From the NCBI GenBank assembly GCA_002317575.1, contig DCIH01000094.1, positions 13,687 to 25,850 of the forward strand: a stretch of 12,164 bases of DNA. The letters run 5' to 3'. The position numbers were made by a program, and so were the translations under genes. Shown piece after piece: positions 7,301 through 12,164 of the stretch. The DNA is from Verrucomicrobia bacterium UBA1731. Its GTDB lineage: Bacteria > Verrucomicrobiota > Kiritimatiellia > RFP12 > UBA1067. The notes under the pieces were generated by a model, which was given only the letters and a program-made list of their open reading frames with translations, was not told the origin of the DNA and searched no databases. Position 1 is the stretch's first letter, and every line of letters begins with the position of its first letter.

Positions 7301-9823
7301 CAGTTCGCCGACGACCGTCGCCGGGTTCTTCGTCGTGTCGAGTTTATTCGTGACGACCTTCAGTCCACCCTCGAAGAGGTAATCATCCTTCGCCGTGCAG
7401 ACGACCTCGGCCGGAGTATTCGTCAACACGATATATTTATCGCCGGTCGCCACGACCTCGACTCCGTTCGTGTAGAATTTCAGCTCCGTGTTCGCGATTT
7501 CGGCCGGCTGGAGTTCCACGCCGAGATAGCGGAACTCGGCGGTGACGGAAACCGCGCCGAACGGCATCACGAAGCTCTCGTCCAGAACCTCCGTGCCATT
7601 CGTCATCAGCCGCTCGAACGTCCACAGTTCGCCCGCAGGTGACGCGGACAGCGTCACCTCGTCGACCTGCGCGAGCGGCCAGCAGTCGTCGACCGCCGCG
7701 GCGCCGTTCGTGTACGCGGCGATCGTGCCGCCCTCCGGCTGCGTCACCGTCAAGTTGAAATTCGTCGTGTAGAGGATCGTGCCGTAGATTCTCCGCCACC
7801 CGTCTTGAACGGACTCGTCGTGGAGCGAATGGTGCATGTCGTAGTACCCGTACGCGCCTGCGGGCGGCGTCCAGTCCAGCACGTCGCCGAGCCGCCACTC
7901 GGGATGGCCGCAGCGGCTGCCGCCCTGAATGACGTTCGTGTTGTTCCAGTTGGGGCTGCGGACGCTGTAGTTCACGTGCATGCCGCTCGCTTCGAACGGA
8001 CTCGTCATCTCGCCCCACCAGTTCGTCGTGTACGCGAGCGGCAGGACGTCGCCCGGGCCGGTCGCGAGGAAAGTCGCGACGCCCTCCGCGTTCGTCGTGA
8101 AGCTCACGTCGAAACGGACGACCGCGTTTGTGGACCACGCCAGCACCGGCGCGGCGGGGACTTGAGACGCGGGAACGAGCGTCGGCGCGGATTCGGCGTC
8201 AATGCCAGAAATCGTGCAGGACGTCCTCCCGTCCGCAAACGTGTAGTCGTCGTCCGTGACTGTATACGTCACGTTCACGGTTTCGTTCGTGTAGACGTAC
8301 CATTTGTCGCCCGACGGCGCGACCGCGGCGCCGTCCGCGTAGACGACCGCGGCCGCGGTGCCCTCAACCGCCGGCACCTGCAGTTCGACGAGCTGCCCTC
8401 TCTTTGCGACAAGCCACTGCGCCGGCGCCGTCGTCCCGGTGTGGTAGTAATAGGTCGGGTAGTTCGGCGCCGTTCCGATCGTGAACGTCACGTCCGATCC
8501 GAGTTCGTCCATGCTCCGCAGCGCATAACCTTCCGCCGACGGAATCGGCGCGATGGCCGCACTGGAGACGGCTTCGTATTCGCCGTAGACGTCGATTTCG
8601 CTATCGACGTCCTGGATCGTGACGTTGTTGTAATAGTAGCCGCCCTCCGCGCAGGTGCCTTGAATGCCGCGGTAGTTGGCCATGACCGACAGCATCGAAC
8701 CCTGATCGAGATTGACGATCGCGCCGTCGTCGTCATGGGCCAGCGGATCGTGCATGTCGATGCCGACGTCATATCCGCTGACGTCGAGCGTCGACGACTG
8801 CAGATTGACCTTGTGCGCTTTAATGCCGACGCTGGTTCGATGCGCGTTCATCGCAAAGCACAGCCACGCCTCGGAATTGACGAACGAAACCGTGCCGTTA
8901 GCGAAGTAGATGCCGCCGTTGTACAGATTGAGCGTCATGTGCGCGGCAGCACCGCCGATGACCAGCTCCGCCGTGGTCGACTCATCGTCGGCGGCTTTGA
9001 TCGATCCGTCCACGTTGACCGTCATGCCGTCGCCCTGCGACAAGAAGATGCTCTGTCCACGCAGATCGCCGTTCACGGTCAGCGCCGCATCGGCGGTGTC
9101 GCCGATGATCGTCAGCACGCCTTCGGACGCATCCAGCGACCACATCGCCGCCTCGCCGCCGCTGACCTTCAGCGCCATGACGTAAGGATCGGCCGCATTC
9201 TGCTTGAAGACGACCTCGTGTTCAAGATCGCCCATGAGCGTCAGCGTCGCGTAGAGCTGTCCGAGATGGGGCGCGTCGGAGACGGACCATGTCGTCCCCT
9301 TGCCATCCGTATAGCGGAACTTGCAGTCCGAGTCGATGTAGAGCGCGTACCCGGCACCGTTCGCCCGCGCGAAATACAGCGTTTCCGCCCAGGGCTTCGA
9401 CTGTTCCTTGCAGTAAAGAACTACCTCCTCAGGAGATCCTTTCGTCAGCTTGCCATCGCCCGCGTAGGCGATGGAGTAGCCGTCGTCGACGACCAGTCCG
9501 TTGTCGCACAAGACATTGCCGTTGACGGCGACGACGCTCGTCGCGCAAATGCGAAGGACGCCGTGACACACGAAACCGTCGTTCAGATTGAGCTGCGGCA
9601 TCCCCTCATCGACATTCCACGTCACGGACCACAATCCGCTCTGTTCGGTGTAGTGGCTCGTGCGGCCCTCGTCGGTGTAGAGATAATACTCCGCCGGATT
9701 CGTCGCATTCTGTCCGAAATAGATGGCGGGGATATTGGCCTGGACCGCCATTGCGCCCATCGCCAACGCAAAACCAACGACAAACTTCTTCATGATTTTC
9801 ATTCCTTCAAAGTGATGCTTCAT
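4400..9823 (-). CDS. Giant secreted modular surface protein (1,807 aa)
   Basis: A mosaic extracellular protein with no enzyme motif seen. Residues 1-29 form a signal peptide with a long n-region (cleavage after AMAVQA). About 30-480 is beta-rich and helix-like with no named family. Residues 486-542 and 776-833 are two copies of a module also found in the preceding gene. 690-764 resembles a divergent InlB B-repeat (TVTQPEGGTI ... FVMPFGAVSVTAEF). About 945-1103 holds ITINGGT/GIGGG repeats. 1442-1518 is an InlB/Listeria-Bacteroides repeat ending LYAKWE. About 1530-1715 is a BspA-like leucine-rich region (AFAGCPYLTNVVI). It ends FIRICIDEYL with no recognised anchor. ATG9823 has AGGAG eight bases upstream. 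An in-frame ATG at 9793 (MKKFVVGFALAMG) with AAGGA nine bases upstream is an alternative. The likely role is adhesion or glycan/host-matrix contact, inferred from the modules. Confidence 0.85.
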   Translation of the reverse strand: MKHHFEGMKIMKKFVVGFALAMGAMAVQANIPAIYFGQNATNPAEYYLYTDEGRTSHYTEQSGLWSVTWNVDEGMPQLNLNDGFVCHGVLRICATSVVAVNGNVLCDNGLVVDDGYSIAYAGDGKLTKGSPEEVVLYCKEQSKPWAETLYFARANGAGYALYIDSDCKFRYTDGKGTTWSVSDAPHLGQLYATLTLMGDLEHEVVFKQNAADPYVMALKVSGGEAAMWSLDASEGVLTIIGDTADAALTVNGDLRGQSIFLSQGDGMTVNVDGSIKAADDESTTAELVIGGAAAHMTLNLYNGGIYFANGTVSFVNSEAWLCFAMNAHRTSVGIKAHKVNLQSSTLDVSGYDVGIDMHDPLAHDDDGAIVNLDQGSMLSVMANYRGIQGTCAEGGYYYNNVTIQDVDSEIDVYGEYEAVSSAAIAPIPSAEGYALRSMDELGSDVTFTIGTAPNYPTYYYHTGTTAPAQWLVAKRGQLVELQVPAVEGTAAAVVYADGAAVAPSGDKWYVYTNETVNVTYTVTDDDYTFADGRTSCTISGIDAESAPTLVPASQVPAAPVLAWSTNAVVRFDVSFTTNAEGVATFLATGPGDVLPLAYTTNWWGEMTSPFEASGMHVNYSVRSPNWNNTNVIQGGSRCGHPEWRLGDVLDWTPPAGAYGYYDMHHSLHDESVQDGWRRIYGTILYTTNFNLTVTQPEGGTIAAYTNGAAAVDDCWPLAQVDEVTLSASPAGELWTFERLMTNGTEVLDESFVMPFGAVSVTAEFRYLGVELQPAEIANTELKFYTNGVEVVATGDKYIVLTNTPAEVVCTAKDDYLFEGGLKVVTNKLDTTKNPATVVGELPVVLEPIEYCEPIYVGGVASNGIERWETKACWNYTVVTSEAETVTWGDRESTNWYAVVDADVELGGAAECFGHVKLILCKGAKLSVTNNEHESGIWTDVEGSFTVYGQPDGAGELIAAGSGQSAGIGGDGDDGRNITINGGTITATGGRYGGAGIGGGTARDGNGLVVNGGTVTAIGRRGGTGIGGGAAGGGLKGAFMDKRRTRGVGSEITINGGTVTAIGSCGAAAIGGGSGEGGVDMPGLLTFMPAGGAPGVDIAINGGTLYLASPITDNRGEIQCGELIGGGYSSEIASSGIHVSDQAKVFFNLTGCVNHRDEEVASVAAMPTDFAGFVAMTPATQTVDRVLVGGCGGQGLPALPAAFVLTNAATAATDTIAVNAERHLPFASTFLRLTYADEKLTLKIDSPELTISQQPEVANGYTIIAETDGNEGITNYAWGVKTERSLGFVALTNENLLCWMYDCHVEDDSVVSDGGYMGYCLDLGWYASKLPRNGRFRFSCPVLLTLEDRSQGTLTRDGEEYVFTPAVSDDNIGFYVTAEETIVVSGLVYEYVEFDVKAEGENLTAFPPEVGEENSNYVCRVTYGHNGTFHVGESEEFTYGGPLDVSLAFDAMGGMWNDVTSVTNVETGISDGYVLPGDPARTDYAFIGWYDGWTNGAPVVTNGQPLLRAAAHTLYAKWESMKIEPGAGEESIGAETVPGGSAIITGPKSAGSAPADLVLPEMTSNGPDGKPFTVVQSNAFLKLQSIRSVAMPLYVTNVRERAFLNCRNVESLTFVVPRDYGTLEKKPLAIGAYAYAGLGIGDLVIPSDVVAVGEYAFAGCPYLTNVVIKGTFERKGLYPFNNCAYYRREAGVTIHLAPAAATNAAFVAWLTNGCAKVKIAQALDGEITATAIDMTTEPGFALVSFTYTGSGIVNETTLSALYQSYDNPAECCVLTPIAVTPGAEAGSYTAKFAPSGTGFIRICIDEYL
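6515..6990 (-). repeat. ITINGGT / GIGGG tandem repeats within the giant protein
   Basis: Four imperfect repeats of the form (I/V)(T/V/A)INGGT(I/V/L)-x-A-x-G...(A/T)GIGGG-x-A/S lie at about residues 945-1103 of the giant protein. At DNA level the + strand shows GTGCCGCCGTTGATCGTGAT-type blocks near 6515, 6653, 6785 and 6876. This repeat type is common in large secreted proteins of gut bacteria and probably forms a beta-solenoid. The third unit carries an unusual basic insertion (GAFMDKRRTRGVGSE, near 6680-6720). Confidence 0.8.
7325..7498 (-). repeat. Shared surface module, copy B
   Basis: Residues 776-833 of the giant protein. The copy shows KFYTNGVEV, then a TGDKYIVLTN core, then a short strand, then DDYLFEGG and a trailing LDTTKN. 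The same order (Y-x-(D/N)(D/G)-x-(A/E)-(V/I), (S/T)GD-x-(Y/W), (T/S)N, aromatic-F-(A/E)-(D/G)G, trailing Asp) occurs at 8198-8368 and in the preceding gene at 10165-10341. Confidence 0.7.
8198..8368 (-). repeat. Shared surface module, copy A
   Basis: Residues 486-542 of the giant protein: VVYADGAAV, SGDKWYVYTN, VNVTYTVTDDDY, TFADGRTS and a trailing ISGID. It is the same module as copy B in this protein and copy C in the preceding ORF. It lies just after the helix-like N-terminal region and before a proline/alanine linker (VPASQVPAAPV). Confidence 0.7.
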
Positions 9824-9831
9824 GTCGGCGA

Positions 9832-9836
9832 CTCCT
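9832..9836 (-). promoter_or_regulatory. Shine-Dalgarno site for the giant surface protein
   Basis: On the minus strand AAAGGAG lies in the 17-base gap after the preceding stop, with AGGAG eight bases before ATG9823. It is the strongest ribosome binding site in the minus-strand cluster and is the reason for choosing this start over the ATGs at 9802 and 9793. Confidence 0.65.
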
Positions 9837-9840
9837 TTTC

Positions 9841-10689
9841 TCACAGCGGGGAGAAGAAACGCAGCACCTCGATTTCGGCCTCTCCGCGGTTCGTCGGCAG
9901 ATCCAGTCCGCGGAAGTCGATCGTCATGTTTCCGGTGAAGCTGCCGCTCTGGCAGAACGGGGAACTGGCCGACACTTGGATGACTCTGCCGCCTGACTTG
10001 ACTAGAAATTCGATGCAGACACCTTCCGTCCAGGAGGATGGCCAGTTCTTCGCGCGGAACGGAACGTCGACGATGCCGTTCCACGGATACCGCTGCAGCG
10101 GCCTACCGAGTTTGATGGATGTCGGCTTCGGCGCCTCCGCCAGCACGCCGATTGTCTTCACGATGCTCTTCGACGTGTCGAGATCATACGACTTGGACTG
10201 CGTACCGTCAGCGAAGTAGAAGTTCCACGACGCTACGCTGTATTTTACTTTGGCCGTCGCATTCGAAACGATGAAATAAATGTCGCCCGTCTTTTCAATT
10301 TCGACGTCGTCAACGTACACGGCGGCAGTCGCGTTCGCGACCTCTTCCGGCACGAACCGCACATACCGGACGAGTTCCAGCTCGCGGTCGGCGGTGTAAC
10401 GGACGCCCAACCCCTCGCGGTCGGAGAAGAAGCTCGCCGCATAGTCCGTCTCGTTCGTCCAACCGAACATGCCCGCGCCCGTCGAGAGCGTCACGCCGAT
10501 GTCGAGATCCGCCGCATCGGCAAGAATCGCGATCACGGCGTCGCCCGAACGGTCAAGATAGACGTTGTCGATGCCGACCGCGGAGACGTTGCCCGTGATC
10601 ACGACATTCGATCCGACGGCAAGATACGGATCGAGGGGCAAGGTTATCGGTTTATACATGCCGAGCGGCATCATCGCTGCAGCCATCAT
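9841..10689 (-). CDS. C-terminal beta-helix remainder plus surface module and RYPWNG domain
   Basis: A 282-aa ORF whose ATG shares its A with the TGA stop of the Hint ORF (TGATG), so translation is probably by re-initiation. There is no Shine-Dalgarno sequence and no proper signal peptide (it begins MMAAAMMPLGMYKP), although everything after residue 27 looks extracellular. Residues 28-107 resemble the last turns of a beta-helix (NVVITGN, DNVYLD, DIGVTLSTGAG, TADRELELV). Residues 117-175 are the module shared with the giant protein. Residues 196-282 begin with RPLQRYPWNGIVDV, a beta-sandwich-like ending that I recall from secreted proteins of this kind. It is best read as the detached C-terminal half of the upstream beta-helix protein. 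A true separate gene or a sequencing frameshift remain possible. The stop is 17 bases before the giant-protein start. Confidence 0.68.
   Translation of the reverse strand: MMAAAMMPLGMYKPITLPLDPYLAVGSNVVITGNVSAVGIDNVYLDRSGDAVIAILADAADLDIGVTLSTGAGMFGWTNETDYAASFFSDREGLGVRYTADRELELVRYVRFVPEEVANATAAVYVDDVEIEKTGDIYFIVSNATAKVKYSVASWNFYFADGTQSKSYDLDTSKSIVKTIGVLAEAPKPTSIKLGRPLQRYPWNGIVDVPFRAKNWPSSWTEGVCIEFLVKSGGRVIQVSASSPFCQSGSFTGNMTIDFRGLDLPTNRGEAEIEVLRFFSPL
10165..10341 (-). repeat. Shared surface module, copy C
   Basis: Residues 117-175 of the 282-aa ORF: AAVYVDDVEI, then TGDIYFIVSN, then VKYSVASWNF, then YFADGTQS and a trailing DLDTS. It is recognisably the same module as the two copies in the giant protein at 7325-7498 and 8198-8368. 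The DNA is diverged, so this is an old duplication or recombination rather than a recent copy. Confidence 0.7.
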
Positions 10690-10691
10690 CA
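10687..10691 (-). promoter_or_regulatory. TGATG stop/start overlap (translational coupling)
   Basis: On the minus strand the Hint ORF stop TGA and the next ORF's ATG share one A. Such TGATG overlaps usually mean that a terminating ribosome re-initiates in the next frame. No Shine-Dalgarno sequence precedes this start, so the downstream ORF would depend on translation of the Hint ORF. Confidence 0.7.
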
Positions 10692-12164
10692 ATTTCGGTC
10701 CAATGACGGGATTCCTGCGGCTCCAGCACCGTTTCCGCGCCAAGGTTCCCAGACGTAATCCCAGGTCACGAGCCCCTTGCCGATGGCGACATAGAGGTAC
10801 TGCATATTCAACGAATCGTAGAATTCCTCGTAGCCCGCGGTTTGCGGATACTCGGCGTAATCGAACAGTCCGTAGACCGCGACGTCGGCGGCGAGCTGAC
10901 CCGCATCCGCCTTCAACCCTTCGTCCAGCTCATAGACGTTGAGGACGAAGTCGTTGTCGTCCGCAACCGTCAGCAGTCCGTTCGCCACGCAGTTGACGTG
11001 ACGCGTCGTGTAGACCGAGTGGAAAGACGTGCGCCTGCCTGAGTTCTCGACCCCGACAAGTCCGTCCCAGGAAGCGGTCCGGTAATTGTAGAAACGCGTT
11101 CCGATGAAGTCCGCCGCATTCTCCGTCGTGAGCGTCACGTACTTCCGCGTCGTTTGCGCGAGCAGGTCGTGACGATCGACAATCGTCAGTTTCGCGCCGC
11201 TTGCGAAGGAGAGCGTCACCGCCGGAAGCATGCCTTCGCCCGCGTAGGCAAGGCAAACCGCGGCGGAGGAATTTGTGCCGCCCTCGTGGTCGAAGGTCGC
11301 GACCCGCTCGCCCTCGACGATTTCCTCGACGTTTTTCTCGGAGCCGTCGGCCATCAGGATCTTCGTGCCGGCCGCGAAGCATCCCTCGCCCGAGCTCAGC
11401 TTCACGTTCACGCCGCCGCCCGTCGTGGCCGAACGGTTGCCGACAACGGACGTATGGGCGAGCGTACCATGCGCATAGGAACAGATGCCGCCGCCCGCCA
11501 ACTGCGCGACATTGCCTTCGATGCGGCAGTCGCTGAAATCATAATTGCCGTGCGCGAAGACGGCGCCGCCTTCCAGCGCCGCGGCATTGCCGAGGAATGT
11601 GCAACACGCCGCCGTCAGCTCGGCATAGCTGTAGACGGCCCCGCCGCCGCCGGTCGCCGCCGAGTTGCCCACGAGGTTCACATCCGTAAGCGTCAGCGGC
11701 GAGTAGCACATGATGCCGCTCGCCTTGCCGCCAGTCAGGACGCCGCCCGTGACCGAGAGGTCCGTCACGTCGTTCGTCAGCGCCCAAAGCCCGTCATCCT
11801 GCCGCACGAAGTACTTCGGCGTGCGCGTCACGGACGTGTCGACGACCGACAGCGCGCCGACGGAGTTCTCGTTGTAAAGCACCGAACCGTTCGCCATCGT
11901 GCCCTTTAGAACCTTGTCGTTGAGGTCCACGACGATGGACGCGTTGGCAAGGTTGACAGAAAGCATCGTGTCGACCGTGATGTTCTTCAGAAGCTTGAGC
12001 GTCGCCGGGCATTCCACCGTTCCCGCCTTCGCCGCATCCCAGGCACTGGCGATGTCGCCGTAAAGCGTCGTCACGCCGTTCGTTGTCACGGACGCGACCG
12101 GAATTAACGGCGGCGCGGGATCGATCGACACGTACCGCTTGCCGGAGAGCTGCTCCGCGACATC
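10689..12164 (-). CDS. Beta-helix surface protein ending in a Hint (hedgehog/intein) domain, 5' partial
   Basis: The frame is open to the right edge, so the start lies outside; 491 codons are visible (numbered from the edge). About residues 28-60 have the VTTNGVTTLYGDI...ATLKLLKNIT pattern common at the start of secreted beta-helix domains. Residues 166-261 are four 25-26-residue turns beginning GN and containing GG(A/G) (Pmp-like). At Cys262 a Hint domain begins: CFAAGTKILMADG (block A), KLTIVDRHDLL with His332 (block B; the usual Thr of TxxH is replaced by Val), and RHVNCVANGLLTV near His389 (block F-like). The C-terminal HN of self-splicing inteins is absent. The tail YLYVAIGKGLVTWDYV is typical of extracellular bacterial Hint proteins. 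Family knowledge predicts N-S acyl shift at Cys262 and possible release or attachment of the N-terminal part; this is inference. Confidence 0.85.
   Translation of the reverse strand, partial: DVAEQLSGKRYVSIDPAPPLIPVASVTTNGVTTLYGDIASAWDAAKAGTVECPATLKLLKNITVDTMLSVNLANASIVVDLNDKVLKGTMANGSVLYNENSVGALSVVDTSVTRTPKYFVRQDDGLWALTNDVTDLSVTGGVLTGGKASGIMCYSPLTLTDVNLVGNSAATGGGGAVYSYAELTAACCTFLGNAAALEGGAVFAHGNYDFSDCRIEGNVAQLAGGGICSYAHGTLAHTSVVGNRSATTGGGVNVKLSSGEGCFAAGTKILMADGSEKNVEEIVEGERVATFDHEGGTNSSAAVCLAYAGEGMLPAVTLSFASGAKLTIVDRHDLLAQTTRKYVTLTTENAADFIGTRFYNYRTASWDGLVGVENSGRRTSFHSVYTTRHVNCVANGLLTVADDNDFVLNVYELDEGLKADAGQLAADVAVYGLFDYAEYPQTAGYEEFYDSLNMQYLYVAIGKGLVTWDYVWEPWRGNGAGAAGIPSLDRN
10760..11381 (-). 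other. Hint domain coding segment
   Basis: This segment runs from Cys262 (TGC, first base at 11381) to about the end of the conserved tail (GKGLVTWDYV). It interrupts the beta-helix. The visible insert, including the beginning of the next ORF up to its residue 27, would span about 10609-11381, or 773 bases. That is not a multiple of three, which agrees with the change of frame between the two ORFs. Confidence 0.7.
11382..11669 (-). repeat. Four Pmp-like beta-helix repeats
   Basis: The turns start with GN at visible residues 166, 192, 217 and 242 (spacings 26, 25 and 25). Each continues with GG(A/G)(V/I) and one strand, for example GNAAALEGGAVFAHG and GNVAQLAGGGICSYAHG. The last turn, GNRSATTGGGVNVKLSSGEG, is cut after 20 residues by the Hint Cys262. 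Confidence 0.8.

Noticed and set aside
6362..7642. 426-codon open frame on the + strand
   Set aside because: It has the same antisense composition (RRDRAAVDRD-type runs mirroring the INGGT/GIGGG repeats) and no ribosome binding site. It is explained by codon bias of the minus-strand gene.
9824..10084. 87-residue N-terminal extension of the giant protein
   Set aside because: It would overlap the preceding ORF in a wrong frame, is Arg-rich, and would bury the signal peptide. A good Shine-Dalgarno sequence precedes ATG9823.
7805..10219. 804-codon open frame on the + strand opposite the giant surface gene
   Set aside because: The translation is an Arg/Val/Asp-rich string with no domain, signal or repeat logic. 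It is the antisense shadow of a GC-rich coding region, whereas the minus strand gives recognisable secreted modules.
10692..11381. Active self-splicing intein with homing endonuclease
   Set aside because: There are no LAGLIDADG or HNH motifs, the C-terminal HN plus nucleophile is missing, and the host protein is a surface beta-helix rather than a typical intein host.
11154..11909. 251-codon + strand ORF opposite the beta-helix/Hint gene
   Set aside because: It is arginine-rich with no recognisable motif, while the opposite strand has Hint blocks and regular beta-helix turns.

Overview
The window is GC-rich and gene-dense. It suggests an anaerobic, Gram-negative bacterium, probably of the Kiritimatiellota/Lentisphaerota/Verrucomicrobiota (PVC) group. 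This placement is inferred. It rests on an Rnf complex, a lipid A-type acyltransferase, outer-membrane barrel features, and very large secreted proteins that combine InlB-type, 'INGGT/GIGGG', BspA-type LRR and Hint modules. No rRNA, tRNA, CRISPR array, transposase or integrase is visible, and no stretch over about 70 bases lacks a gene.

Left part (2-3441, + strand): the 3' end of rnfD and a complete rnfG, both parts of the ion-pumping Rnf ferredoxin:NAD+ oxidoreductase. A 69-base spacer with a 14-bp tandem repeat follows. Then comes a tight run of three metabolic and envelope genes: an ApgM-type phosphoglycerate mutase family enzyme (possibly a homoserine kinase), a lipid A-type acyltransferase, and a metallo-beta-lactamase-fold hydrolase. 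The last two overlap by ATGA. No rnfE or rnfA follows rnfG.

Right part (12164-3451, - strand): a probable surface-protein operon, converging on the left cluster with only 9 bases between the stops. In transcription order it holds: (i) the 3' part of a beta-helix protein ending in a Hint (hedgehog/intein) domain; (ii) a 282-aa ORF starting in a TGATG overlap with the Hint ORF stop, which looks like the missing C-terminal part of the same beta-helix protein; (iii) a 1,807-aa secreted mosaic protein; (iv) a 308-aa predicted outer-membrane beta-barrel.

The most interesting signal is at the Hint domain. It sits exactly where a 25-residue beta-helix repeat is cut. The repeat resumes in the next, translationally coupled ORF, and removing the Hint-containing segment would restore the period. 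Genes (ii) and (iii) also share a roughly 57-60-residue module, one copy in (ii) and two in (iii), so the cluster appears to have grown by module shuffling.
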